Source of the DNA: Fonticula-like sp. SCN 57-25
Taxonomy: Eukaryota > Nucleariida > Rotosphaerida
Reading direction: 5' to 3'
Length of the DNA stretch: 28,824 nt
Assembly: GCA_001724245.1 (NCBI GenBank)
Contig: MEDX01000103.1
Span: 1-28,824 of the forward strand
Part shown: positions 1 to 9,723 of the stretch, piece after piece
Layout of the letters: each line of letters begins with the position of its first letter
How positions within the stretch are numbered: position 1 is the first letter of the stretch
The notes under the pieces: generated by a model
The model's database searches: none
What the model was told of the DNA's origin: nothing
The model's input: only the letters and a program-made list of their open reading frames with translations
Translations under genes and position numbers: made by a program

Positions 1-1
1 C

Positions 2-235
2 CCGCTTGGCGTGTGCTGGGGCTTCATCGACGGGACGGCGCGGCCCATCTGTCGCCCGACGCGTAACCAGCGCCTGTACTACAGCGGCCACAAGCGCTAC
101 CATGCGCTCAAGTTTCAGCGCGTCCTGACGCCTGATGGCATGATTGCGCAGCTGTACGGGCCGGTTGAAGGGAGGCGCCACGACATGTTCTTGGTGAGAG
201 ACAGTGGCATCAGGATCAAATCTCGTATTCTCTAA
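2..235 (+). pseudogene. 3'-truncated DDE_Tnp_4 (PIF/Harbinger-type) transposase fragment
   Basis: The frame is open from the window edge to a stop at 233-235. It carries the family's core: FIDGT with the first catalytic Asp, a conserved block NQRLYYSGHKR, then LKFQ, TPDGMIA, GP.EGRRHD with the second Asp, and LVRDSGI. These are typical of DDE_Tnp_4 (Harbinger-like) transposases, which cut and paste DNA. The usual continuation with the third catalytic acidic residue is missing. After DSGI the frame reads into the 3' end of the DNAJC12 gene on the opposite strand and stops there. The 5' part lies outside the window. This is therefore a remnant broken at its 3' side within about 10 bp of the DNAJC12 stop codon. 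Family assignment is by motif recognition. Confidence 0.75.
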
Positions 236-713
236 ACTTGCGAATAAGCTCGTCTCGCGTGTCGCCCTTCGCGCCGCTCCTATCGGTGCCCCGGTCGACC
301 TCCACTCTGATCGTCCGACCTGGAGTCGCCGCCTTCGGCTGCGGATCGGCGCCCTCGATGCGCCGCGCGTCGTCGGCCGGCCGCGCGTCCCAGTGCACCG
401 ACGCATGGCCGTCCACAACCTTGGCGCGCCACTGTGCGTACGACACAAGGAGGCCGCTCGCGAGGTATGTGTCGTAGCGGCGGCGCTCGGCGGGATCGCT
501 CAGCACCCTGTACGCTTCGGAAAGGTCCTGAAAAGCCGCCGTTAATGCCGCATCGCCGCCGGCATTCCTGTCGGGATGCACGAGAAGAGAGCGCCGGCGA
601 AACTCCGCCGTCACCTGATCCGGCGTGCTGCTCCGGACACACCCGAGCACGCCATAGTAATCCGTCCGCTCCTGGAAAGACCACGACATCGGCCGCTCCG
701 CGCAAGCGGACAA
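216..713 (-). CDS. DNAJC12: DNAJC12-like J-domain co-chaperone
   Basis: Single exon, 165 aa. A J domain occupies about residues 17-82, with the HPD motif at residues 46-48 that stimulates Hsp70 ATPase. It is followed by a short linker containing W..DG.ASVHW, where human DNAJC12 has W..LNDSVKTSMHW. The extreme C-terminus, ELIRKFREYEI, almost repeats the human DNAJC12 end (ELLRKFRNYEI). Together with the similar length this makes DNAJC12 more specific than a generic DnaJ call. In animals DNAJC12 is a cytosolic Hsp70 co-chaperone for aromatic amino acid hydroxylases; a client here is unknown. The start may be 713 or the in-frame ATG at 689. It is divergent from ATP10 across 60 bp holding two CACGTG boxes. 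Its stop overlaps the end of a transposase remnant, so its 3'UTR must lie in transposon-derived DNA. Confidence 0.88.
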   Translation of the reverse strand: MSACAERPMSWSFQERTDYYGVLGCVRSSTPDQVTAEFRRRSLLVHPDRNAGGDAALTAAFQDLSEAYRVLSDPAERRRYDTYLASGLLVSYAQWRAKVVDGHASVHWDARPADDARRIEGADPQPKAATPGRTIRVEVDRGTDRSGAKGDTRDELIRKFREYEI

Positions 714-773
714 CGCAGCGAATTTTATATGATCACGTGCAGTTAATCACGTGTCGTTCGCTGAGCTGCCGCG
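714..773. promoter_or_regulatory. DNAJC12/ATP10 bidirectional promoter with two CACGTG E-boxes
   Basis: The 60-bp gap between the divergent start codons holds two copies of TCACGTG in the same orientation, with the CACGTG cores at 734-739 and 748-753, 14 bp apart. CACGTG is the bHLH core bound by Cbf1, USF and TFEB-type factors. The sequence is visible; the regulatory role is inferred. Confidence 0.5.
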
Positions 774-1602
774 ATGCTGCGTCTTGCACCCCGCTGCGCG
801 CGCCTGCTGTCGTCTGCGGCGCCGCCGCCGCCGCCCGCGCCCCACAAGACCAAGGACTTTTGGAATGTTCTCTCGGGGCTCAATTCTTATGTGAAAAAGT
901 TTGTCGCGCGATCGCCCGAAGAGCGCAAGGCAAGCATCGCCAGCCTGTACGCGCCGACCGTCTCTGCTGCTCGCCCGCACGGCGAACACGCTCCTGACCC
1001 CTTTGCTTTCTAGTTCTGAAGAGCTCAACCGCGGCTACTTTGACGACCACGCAGACATGCGCCGTAGCGGCGGGAAACACTCCGAGTCCGCCTTTGACAT
1101 TTTTCCCGCCAAAATCGCGTCGCCCTTTCCCGCGCTTCCTCTGGTCGGCGTGGCGGAATCGACGCCGTCCATTGACTCTCGCGCGCTCTTTTCTCCGTCT
1201 GCGCGCGCGACGCTCGTGCGCCTGAGCTTCCGCGACAGCGCGCGCATCAACCTCGATGCCTTTGCCGCGGCGCTGCCGGCCGGCGTCGCCACGCAGGACA
1301 TTATGTTTGTCGAGCGCGGCGTCTACCGCCTGATGGCGCCCATTATCACCCGTAACCTGCGGGGCAGCCTCAGCCAGGAGGCGCAAAAGTCCACGTGGTT
1401 GTACTTGGGCGATCTCGGCGCGGCGGAGCGGGATGCGCTCGGGATCACCAACCTGCTGGTGGGGTACGTGTACCTTGTCGATGGCGAGGGGCGGGTGCGG
1501 TGGCGCGCGCACGGGGAGCCCACCGAGAGGGAGATTGACTGCTTGCGGAGGGGGGCCGAGGCGCTGCTCAGCGGGAGCGCCGTGAAGAAAGCGAAAAAGT
1601 GA
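774..1602 (+). CDS. ATP10: ATP10-like mitochondrial ATP synthase assembly factor
   Basis: Two exons, 774-946 and 1014-1602, give 253 aa. The 67-nt intron (GTACGC donor, TAG acceptor) joins phase 2 to phase 2; no other donor in the gap keeps frame. The N-terminus (MLRLAPRCARLLSSAAP) is an Arg-rich, acid-free mitochondrial presequence followed by Pro/Ala. The C-terminal half carries the ATP10 signature: IIxRNLRG, W.YLGDL, GxTNLLVGYVYLVDGEGRVRWRAHG.P and a closing helix. ATP10 acts on the matrix side of the inner membrane as a chaperone for assembly of ATP synthase subunit 6 into the Fo sector. The C-terminus is Lys-rich. The 3' end converges on the VWA gene with 259 bp of AT-rich DNA between the stops. 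Confidence 0.85.
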
Positions 1603-1861
1603 GCGGAGCTGTGTATATTTTTGAACAGAACCAACAATGAACGAGGGATTGTAGCGATTGTGAATACATATGTATTTAAACAGACGTTTCTATGAACGTT
1701 TCGTGCACTGCGCCACACCTTTTTTTGATTCACATCAATTCGGTGTATTTATTCATAAGTAGATATATTGTTGCACATGAACAAACCTCATATCGAAATC
1801 ATCATTAACGCGAGTACCATTTGATAATTAATAAATTATTTCCTCTCAACTCTTCAACTTC
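1603..1861. other. Convergent 3' intergenic region, ATP10 / VWA gene
   Basis: AT-rich sequence separating the two stop codons. It should hold both 3'UTRs and poly(A) sites. I see no ORF, repeat or RNA gene in it. Confidence 0.5.
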
Positions 1862-4060
1862 CTACTCGCTTTCAGCAAACTTGCGCGCGAGCACCGACGC
1901 GAGCTCCGAGTCCAACCTGCTGATGGTGCCTGCGCTCGCCGCCGCCATCTTCTTTGCATCAATGGGCCTCAGCGTGGCATAACGACTCGCGATATCGACC
2001 GGCGTTGCGGGCGTCGTAGGCGTGGCAGGCGTGACAGGCTTGGTAGACACCTTGCTCCACGTCGGCGTGTCGGGGCTTGAAGCTCCCGATTGGTCGGCAG
2101 CCCTTGGCGAGACGGGCTTGAGCGTGACGATCGGCGCGGCGAGCTTGGCTGCGTCGGTGCGGCCGCCGACCCTTGTCGCAGTGCGGCGCAGCGTCGCAGT
2201 CCACTCGGGCGTCGCCGCTGCCTTTTCGGCGTCGCTCTTCTGCGTCTCCTTCCACTGGCGGATACTTGCCTCGATGTCTGCCCCGGCGTTGGGGTTGTCC
2301 AAGCGCGCGCGGCGCTTCTGCAGACGCTCCGCAAGCTCGACTTGGGCGCCGCCGCGCGTCGTCTCCTTGAACGCGGCAAAGCCCGTAAAGCGCACATTCT
2401 CAATGTCGCTGGCCGCTATAGAGACTTGCTGGTTTTGCGAAGCGGAATTCTTCATAACTTGAGCCGTCTTGGCTTGCAGCAGGCTCTGGAGGGTCGGCGT
2501 CGAGCTCTCCGACGCGGCAGACGAGCCAGCCGATTCACCAGTCGCGCTTGACGATGGTGCAGACAAGCTTGCAGAAAGCGCAGGAGTGCTGGCAGGTGCC
2601 GTAAACGAGTTTGCGATGAGTCCCGCTGCCTTTGCTGCTGCGATCTGGGCGTCCATTGCAGGGGTGCGGTATTGCGGGATGAGCGCGGACGGCCGCTCGT
2701 TGAGCTCGGATGCACCAATGTCGGAGAGCAGCGCCAGGGTGTTTGTCCAGGGTGTGTAGAACGAATACGTTTGATACATTTTATCAATGTTGCTCGTAGC
2801 AGCCATGAGCGCGGATGTCTTGCTATAGAGCGCCTCTACGGCATCCTTTCCGCGCTTGAGCTGGTACGCGTGAGCGACCGTCGCAGGAGTGTCGCGCCGC
2901 GAGCCATCGGCTGCAGAGACGACCTCATTGGCCGCGAGGAGTCGCTCGCCCTTGGAAATGTCGTCGAGCGCATCAATAAACATATACTGCTTGACGTTGA
3001 CGTATGCATTGAGCAGCGTCTTGGCAACGAGAACGCGCGCCGCCTCGCCGACGACGCCCATGTTGAGCTCGGCATCCGTGCGCGGCGCCCCAGTAGGTGG
3101 AGAAGCAGAGGTGCGCGCGAGAGTCAACGACGGAACGGATGACTCGTCGGTCGATCCGTCGGGAGAGGTCAGCCGCGCGCGGACTGCGACGACGTTGCTC
3201 GCGCTCTCGGGGCTGGCCAGCGCAGGTAGCGTGAGCGGAATGAGGATGTTGCGCTGACGCTCCTCCTCGGCATCCTCAATTGTGATATTTACCACGCTCG
3301 CAGATACGCGCTCGATCTGCTCGCCGTTGCCGACGTGGATGTCGCCAATCACGACGCCGTCCGGCACCGAGACACGGAAGGTGGCCGAGGGGAGCGACGT
3401 AGGAAGGAACGACTGGGCGAGGACGCTCTCGAGAGACGAAAAGATCGAGTCGAGATCGGGCACCGACATGAAGCGACCACGAGGAGCAGTGCTCACAAGG
3501 TACTGTAGGAGCCCCTGGTCGTGACAATCGGTGAACCCGAGCGCCACGAGATTCGGGCGCCACTTTGACACCCGCGAGCACCAAGAAGGGAAGGCGCGAA
3601 CAAGCTCCTTGGGCTGCATGGTGTGGCCATCGGTCATAAGGATCACGGTAGGGCGACGCGCGGGCGAAGAAAGCTCTACTTGAGAAAAGGCAATCTCGAG
3701 GCCAGCACCGATATTGGTGCCGAACGTGGATACGAAAGAGCCAGAAGCACTCCTCCACGTAGACTGCTCCGACGTGAGCGAATACTGCAGTTTGGCAGTT
3801 TCACAAAACGTGATCAAAGAGACGCGATCGAGGTTCGGGCGAATGCAGCGCTCGACAAGAAAGTCGTAAGTTTTGGCAACGCGGTCGATGGGCTCTCCCT
3901 CCATCGACGTCGAGACGTCGATGACGAGAATAATGTCGACGCCCGAGGGATCGGCAAGCTCGCCGTTGCGGAACGAGACCATCGCGTTGGTTTCCACGGG
4001 GACATCATAAGGAGCAGAGCGATGCTCGAGGAGCGCAGACCAGGCCACCTTGCCGGACAT
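1862..4060 (-). CDS. von Willebrand factor A-domain protein
   Basis: Single exon, 732 aa, ATG at 4060. A VWA domain spans about residues 41-215 and has a complete MIDAS metal site: DVSTS at 48-52 (DxSxS), Thr115 in the FGTNIGAG loop and Asp144 in LMTDG. The fold binds a divalent ion and usually a protein partner. About residues 220-330 look like a beta-rich domain, and about 340-480 a helical region ending in conserved-looking S.YTPWTNTLALL. The last 250 residues are Ser/Ala/Thr/Pro-rich low complexity with a charged helical stretch. No signal peptide or transmembrane segment is visible, so it is probably intracellular. Long single-exon VWA proteins of this layout occur in many protists and fungi without a defined role. 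It is divergent from SDHA over 306 bp. Confidence 0.85.
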   Translation of the reverse strand: MSGKVAWSALLEHRSAPYDVPVETNAMVSFRNGELADPSGVDIILVIDVSTSMEGEPIDRVAKTYDFLVERCIRPNLDRVSLITFCETAKLQYSLTSEQSTWRSASGSFVSTFGTNIGAGLEIAFSQVELSSPARRPTVILMTDGHTMQPKELVRAFPSWCSRVSKWRPNLVALGFTDCHDQGLLQYLVSTAPRGRFMSVPDLDSIFSSLESVLAQSFLPTSLPSATFRVSVPDGVVIGDIHVGNGEQIERVSASVVNITIEDAEEERQRNILIPLTLPALASPESASNVVAVRARLTSPDGSTDESSVPSLTLARTSASPPTGAPRTDAELNMGVVGEAARVLVAKTLLNAYVNVKQYMFIDALDDISKGERLLAANEVVSAADGSRRDTPATVAHAYQLKRGKDAVEALYSKTSALMAATSNIDKMYQTYSFYTPWTNTLALLSDIGASELNERPSALIPQYRTPAMDAQIAAAKAAGLIANSFTAPASTPALSASLSAPSSSATGESAGSSAASESSTPTLQSLLQAKTAQVMKNSASQNQQVSIAASDIENVRFTGFAAFKETTRGGAQVELAERLQKRRARLDNPNAGADIEASIRQWKETQKSDAEKAAATPEWTATLRRTATRVGGRTDAAKLAAPIVTLKPVSPRAADQSGASSPDTPTWSKVSTKPVTPATPTTPATPVDIASRYATLRPIDAKKMAAASAGTISRLDSELASVLARKFAESE

Positions 4061-4366
4061 GTTGGAATGGGATGTTGCGGCGGCCCATCACTTGCAAACT
4101 TTTATACACCGTCGCGGGATATTATTGGCCAATTACGGCGAGATCGGCTCGAATGGGGCCAATGGAGGAGCGACTTTGACGCCATTAGCCAATAGCAAGC
4201 GCGCGAGGTAGGCAGTCACCACAGTCATCGCGGCAGACCAGTGACACATCTTACTCATCACATGGCTAGATTGCAGTTTGCATTTTATCCACGTGGCCAT
4301 AATTCGCTTCCATTTTCGGCGCTTATCGGGTTCTTTCTCCCACTTGCTTCCTTTCCCCGGTCCGCC
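4061..4366. promoter_or_regulatory. VWA/SDHA bidirectional promoter with CCAAT boxes and CACGTG
   Basis: The 306-bp gap between divergent start codons contains a palindromic ATTGGCCAAT at 4124-4133, and further CCAAT boxes at 4159-4163 and 4189-4193 (NF-Y/HAP-type sites). A CACGTG lies at 4290-4295, inside CCACGTGG, 72 bp before the SDHA ATG. Motifs are seen directly; function is inferred. Confidence 0.5.
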
Positions 4367-6527
4367 ATGGCTGCGCTGCTCAAGTTGGCTCGGGCTGCCC
4401 CGGTACGCTCCCCGATGCCCCCATTGTGCTCGTGTGTTGGCGTGTGCACTATGTATAAGTGCAGTTACATATTTCTTAATTCGCTCTGCTTTTCTCCGCC
4501 TTTTGCTCCCTGTCTTTCCGCGCATTGACACCTGACCGTTTCTGCCTCTATAGCTTCGCGCGAGCACCCGCGCGCTTGCTTCGACCCCGAAGAAGATCGG
4601 CAACTACACGGTGATTGACCACGAGTATGACGCTGTTGTTGTTGGTGCCGGTGGTGCCGGTCTCCGCGCCGCTTTCGGTCTCGCCGAGGAGGGCTTTTCG
4701 GTCGCTTGCGTCACCAAGCTCTTCCCGACGCGCTCCCACACCACCGCCGCTCAGGTGTGTTTCGCGTTGCTTTTTACGATTTTATTGCCGCTTTTTGTAA
4801 AGAGAATTTTTGTGGTTTTTGTCCCTTGTTATTCGCCTTTTTTCCCGCGCTCTCATGTGAATTGCCGTGCCTAATGCGCGCCTTGTGTTTTACAGGGCGG
4901 TATCAATGCTGCGCTCGGCAACATGACCGAGGACGACTGGCGCTGGCACATGTACGACACTGTCAAGGGCAGTGACTGGCTCGGTGACCAGGATGCGATT
5001 CACTACATGTGCCGCGAGGCTCCCCAGGCCGTGATTGAGCTTGAGCACTATGGTGTTCCGTTCAGCCGCACGGAGACCGGCAAGATCTACCAGCGCGCTT
5101 TCGGCGGCCAGTCGCTCAAGTTTGGCAAGGGTGGACAGGCGTACCGCTGCGCTGCCGCTGCTGACCGTACTGGCCACGCCATGCTGCACACGCTTTACGG
5201 CCAGGCGCTCAAGCACAACACGACCTTTTTCGTCGAGTACTTTGCGCTTGACCTGCTGATGGAGAACGGCGCCTGCGTTGGCGTGATTGCGATGAACATG
5301 GAGGACGGCACGCTGCACCGCTTCCGCTCGCACAAGACCGTCCTTGCGACCGGCGGTTACGGCCGCGCCTACTTTTCGTGCACGAGCGCGCACACCTGCA
5401 CCGGCGACGGCAATGGCATGGTGACGCGCGCTGGCCTCCCGCTCCAGGACCTCGAGTTTGTTCAGTTCCACCCGACCGGTATCTACGGCGCTGGCTGCCT
5501 CATCACTGAGGGCTCGCGCGGTGAGGGTGGCTACCTTACCAACTCGACTGGCGAGCGCTTCATGGAGCGCTACGCCCCGACCGCCAAGGACCTTGCGTCG
5601 CGCGACGTTGTCTCGCGCGCCATGACTGTGGAGATCCGCGAGGGCCGCGGCTGCGGTCCCGACAAGGACCACATCTACCTCAACCTGCACCACCTCCCCC
5701 CGTCCGTCCTCAAGGAGCGCCTCCCCGGTATCAGCGAGACCGCTCATATCTTTGCCGGCGTTGATGTGACCAAGCAGCCCATTCCCGTGCTCCCTACGGT
5801 GCACTACAACATGGGCGGCATCCCGACGCGGTACACTGGCGAGGTTGTGACCAACAAGGGCGGCGTCGACACGGTCGTGCCCGGCCTGTACGCCGCCGGT
5901 GAGGCCGCGTGCGTGAGCGTGCACGGCGCCAACCGCCTTGGCGCCAACTCGCTGCTCGACCTGGTCGTCTTTGGCCGCGCCGTCGCGCACCACATTACCA
6001 AGACGCTCAAGCCCGGAGAGAAGCTCTCGCCGCTCGCCGCCAACGCTGGCGAGCAGAGCATTGCCAACCTCGACCACCTGCGCTTCAAGAAGGGCGAGAC
6101 GCCCACGGCCGTTCTCCGCGACCGCATGCAGCGCACAATGCAGAACAACGCCGCCGTGTTCCGCACAGAGGAGACGCTCGCCGAGGGCGCCAAGCTCATT
6201 GACGAGGTCGCCAAGACGAGTGAGGACCTTGTTGTCGCCGACAAGGGCCTCGTGTGGAACAGCGACTTGATCGAGACGCTCGAGCTCCAGAACCTGCTCC
6301 TCTGCGCCACGCAGACCATGCACGCGGCGCACCTCCGGAAGGAGAGCCGCGGCGCCCACGCCCGCGAGGACTTCCCCGACAGAGACGACAAGAACTGGAT
6401 CAAGCACACGCTGTCGTACACGGACCCCAAGACCTTCAAGACAGACATCTGGTACAGGCCCGTCATTGGCCACACGCTCGACGAGAACGAGTGCAAGGCC
6501 GTGCCCCCGGTCGCCCGCGTCTACTAG
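4367..6527 (+). CDS. SDHA: Succinate dehydrogenase flavoprotein subunit, mitochondrial
   Basis: Three exons, 4367-4402, 4554-4754 and 4896-6527, give 622 aa; both introns are phase 0 (151 and 141 nt). This is subunit A of respiratory complex II, which oxidises succinate to fumarate with FAD in the mitochondrial matrix. An Arg/Ala-rich presequence (about residues 1-25) precedes the dinucleotide-binding [19 protein letters not shown] contains the His (about residue 74) that carries covalent FAD; intron 2 splits this motif exactly after the Gln. HPTGIYG, the SRGEGG loop and [13 protein letters not shown] of the substrate and flavin site are intact, and the C-terminus PPVARVY is standard. Full length and uninterrupted, it should be functional. 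The first exon encodes only 12 residues. Upstream CCAAT and CACGTG sites may drive expression. Confidence 0.97.
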
Positions 6528-6735
6528 ACGAGCGGCGGATTTGGGATGCGTTAATTCAATATTATAGTAATAAAAATCGTATAACCAAGCATGTTAGTCG
6601 CACATTTTCACACTGAGCCGCTCAATTGATGTGGATTTTGCCAATTATGACACCAAAAGGCGAGTTGAACGATCGAAAGGACCACCAAAAGGATCGCGAT
6701 TCTTGCAAGATTAATCGACTTTGCAGACATCGGCG

Positions 6736-7800
6736 ATGGCCTCTGCAAGCGGTGCAAGGATCCTGCGGGCGTTTCAGCAGGATGATCAGTCTAATTGGCT
6801 GTGCCTGGAATGCAGTCGGCTGCCACCTACGTGCGTAGACATGTACACCCGCGGCCTGGTGTGCACGCCATGCGCCGAAGCCCTTTCCCGCATGCCCAAC
6901 CACCTCGTCAAGGACATGTTGCAAGTGACCGTCGCCGAGGCGCGCGCCGTGCGATCGACCGGCGGCAATCAAGCGATCAACAGGTACTGGATGGCCAACT
7001 TTACGTACCCCTCGCTGGAGCTGCCGATCGGCCTGGCGCACTTTCTGTACCTCAAGTACGAGTCTGCCCTGTGGGTGATCAAGACGGCCGACGAGATGGA
7101 GGAAGGCGGCGGCGCGTACGAGATGCCGCCCGAGGTACTGTGGACGGCGATCATGCACAGGGTGGCGCGGGCAATGGAGGACGTCGACGTGAGACGCGCC
7201 GACGTGATGCGGCTGCAGAGCAGCTTCCCGACCGAGAGCATGATCGCGAGCTGGTCGTACCGCGAGCGGCCAGCGCTCCTCGCCGACTTTGATAAAAAGG
7301 TGCGCTACTGAACATATATTGGAATACGGGCATAGAGAAAGGGCTTGTATTTTTGTATGACATAATATGTGTATGGCGATAAAAATATGCTTGTGAATGT
7401 ATGCTGTTGTTTTATTGGTATTTGTTGGTATACTGGTAGTTATACGTACTGGTATTTTTTCAGGTATTTTTACTGGTTTTTATACTGGCATAAACTCTTT
7501 TATATAATTATGCTGGTGTATATTCTGGCATGTATGCTGGCATTTATACTGGTATTCATACGGCCATTCTATAGTAAAACACCATGACCTTGTCTCTATT
7601 ATGCACTAAGGCGTTTTTAGCGGTCCGCTCTCAATGAAGAGCTGATGCGAATCCAGCTCAAAGTGGACGCCATCGATTGTGAAAACGACTATGAAAAGTC
7701 GTTCAGGAGGGCGCACGTGCACGCCTTGGACGAGCTGTTTGAGGTGCTCACCGGCGTCAAGAACAAGCTGGACGCGGCAAGGGCGCGGCACCATCACTAG
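6736..7800 (+). CDS. Divergent ArfGAP-like zinc-finger protein with BAG-like C-terminal domain
   Basis: Two exons, 6736-7299 and 7621-7800, give 247 aa. The intron is 321 nt (GTGCGC donor, TTTTTAG acceptor, phase 0). Residues 16-110 fit an ArfGAP zinc finger: C23-x2-C26-x16-C43-x2-C46 with Gly40, a His at +10 from the last Cys, then GN.A.N.YW.ANF (77-89) and FLYLKYE, matching the family's N..WEAN and F...KYE. The arginine finger expected at +5 from the last Cys is Ser (an Arg sits at +6), so GAP activity is doubtful. Residues 178-240 form charged helices with ELM.IQLKVDAID and RRAHVHAL.ELF.VL, resembling a BAG domain (Hsp70 nucleotide exchange). The exon join restores this second domain, which supports it. 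The ArfGAP call is moderate and the BAG call weaker. The first in-frame ATG is at 6736. Confidence 0.62.
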
Positions 7801-8647
7801 AAGAGGCGCAGTTTGAGAAGGAACGACTGAATAATGCACTTTTAGTTTATATATTGATTTTGAACGAATACAATGACCAATGAACCAGTAAAAAGAAGAA
7901 AATGCGATGATTTGATAAGGTAAATGGCTGACTTGACCATATTTTTGTCATTATATGAATGTATTTTGTGTGTTTAACAAGAAAACGTGCTGTTTTTTGT
8001 TATATTTCACCCAGAAAAATTTTGAATATAGCATCAATTCCAGAATGCCTGCTCTATTTCAAAGAGATTGAGCATGGATTCTGATTCAAATGACATAACT
8101 TGGTGGGCTGAAAATGCATCCTCATATTTAACACAATAACTTTTTGACAATAATATAGTCATCATAAGCCCTTTGGTCCATTTTCACTGTTTGATAGTTT
8201 CAATTCATCCTTTTAATGCGCCAAAAGCCGATTTAAAGGCCTGTAAATTCACGATTAATAGGATAATCGACCAATCACAACTCAGTTTTTCTTTTCGCGC
8301 TCTAGCTCACTGTAACGGCTAAAAAACAACCAATATCTTTATTTGATTATGTGTATCATGTAACTGGTACCTACTGCTCTCTTTCTTCTGCTTTTCAGTT
8401 CTTTTTGGCCGCGAAATGCCCCTCATCTTGCTACACGCCATTTCACCTTCATTCACCTCTGATTCCAGAATGACGTTCCGGAACCATCACCCCCACCTGA
8501 TTGGCCATCGTGATGCCTCTCTCGCTTCTGATTGGCTGTTCATTTTTTCCCTTTCGGCGCCCTCGTGTTCTCTCGCTTTTTCCCTAATTTCTTTCCTTTT
8601 GTCGTCTCCCTTTGCGAACAGGTTAGCGCCGAACGAGCACATCAAAG
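7801..8647. promoter_or_regulatory. Long AT-rich intergenic region and eEF1B promoter with four CCAAT boxes
   Basis: No ORF of interest lies in these 847 bp. The right half holds CCAAT at 8271-8275 and 8330-8334 and inverted copies (ATTGG) at 8500-8504 and 8531-8535. A pyrimidine-rich tract follows, leading to the eEF1B ATG at 8648. This is a plausible strong housekeeping promoter; its role is inferred. Confidence 0.45.
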
Positions 8648-9473
8648 ATGGGTCTTGAGAACGTTGACGCCCTCAACTTTTACTTGACTGACAAGTCCTA
8701 CATTGAGGGGTATGCCTTTTTTTGTTTGCGCCTTTGGCGCGAGCGCCGAGCTATGGACGGAAGTGCTTACCACGTGGTTCGTGTAGCTTCCAGCCCTCGC
8801 AGGCCGATGTCGTCGTCTTTGAGGCGTACGCCACCGCCCCCACCCAGGTCCACGCCGCTCGCTGGTGGAACCACATTAATTCGTTCGGTGACAAGCGCAA
8901 GTCGTACGTTGCTCATGCTGAACCCGCTGATGCTGACGCGCATCCCTCGATGCTGCCGATGCTATTTGCGGCAATGTGAATTGTCGATGCTAATCTTTTC
9001 TCCTCTTTAGGTTCGCTGCCGCCGCGCACCCCTCGACCCACTACGTCGGTGCCGACTCTGTCTTTGGCAGCGCTGGCGCCGCCGCCGCTGAGGACGACTT
9101 TGATCTCTTCGGTGATGACGAGGAGGTCGATGCCGAGGCTGAGCGCATCAAGGCCGAGCGCATTGCTGCGTACGAGGCCAAGAAGGCTACCAAGCCCGTC
9201 CTTATCGCCAAGTCGAGCATTCTCTTTGACATTAAGCCGTGGGACGACACCACCGACATGAAGGAGCTCGAGAACCTTGTCCGCGGCATCGAGATGGACG
9301 GTCTCCTTTGGGGTGCCTCGAAGCTTCTCCCCGTCGCCTTTGGCGTCAAGAAGCTCCAGATCATGGTCGTCATTGAGGACGACAAGGTCTCCACTGACGT
9401 TCTTGAGGAGATGATTTCTGAGTTTGAGGACTACGTCCAGTCGGTCGACATTGCCGCCTTCAACAAGATCTAA
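8648..9473 (+). CDS. EEF1B: Translation elongation factor 1-beta (eEF1B guanine nucleotide exchange subunit)
   Basis: Three exons, 8648-8709, 8787-8903 and 9011-9473, give 213 aa; both introns are phase 2. eEF1B recharges eEF1A with GTP during elongation in the cytosol. The N-terminal GST-C-like segment ([25 protein letters not shown]) matches the family. Next comes the acidic linker [12 protein letters not shown], usually a casein kinase 2 target, and then [19 protein letters not shown]. The catalytic C-terminal domain reads [18 protein letters not shown] and ends DIAAFNKI, where the terminal helix inserts near the eEF1A Mg2+ site. All expected parts are present and the length is normal. An AATAAA lies 23 bp past the stop, at 9496-9501. 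Introns begin GTATGC and GTACGT. Confidence 0.96.
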
Positions 9474-9495
9474 ACGGACAACTGTATCTCTTTCA

Positions 9496-9501
9496 AATAA
9501 A
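9496..9501 (+). terminator. AATAAA polyadenylation signal of eEF1B
   Basis: A canonical AATAAA hexamer starts 23 bp after the eEF1B stop codon, in the 250-bp gap between the convergent eEF1B and ING genes. Confidence 0.55.
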
Positions 9502-9723
9502 TCATAAACCAAATGACCTATGAGACTATCGAATCATTTGTTAGTGCTTTCATGAACTCTTAACATGCGCATAGCATCACTGATCAACGTAATACTGATG
9601 CATTACGATGATCAGGGGCCAGCATCAAGGGGCATAACCGAGCACGTCTAAAGTGTGTAATCGAAAGACGCTGTGGCAATACTGAAACCCAAACTGTATT
9701 TACAAAACCAAATGAACAATTCA

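Noticed and set aside
4890-6473. 527-aa open frame on the minus strand
   Set aside because: It lies antisense to the SDHA third exon. Strong third-position GC bias leaves the opposite strand without stops, and the sequence has no recognisable domain.
7369-7587. 72-aa Tyr/Phe/Trp-rich open frame
   Set aside because: Comes from degenerate TATACTGGTATTT repeats in the intron of the ArfGAP-like gene.
7606-7839. 77-aa minus-strand open frame
   Set aside because: It is the reverse complement of the second exon of the ArfGAP/BAG-like gene, whose plus-strand reading continues the upstream protein in frame.
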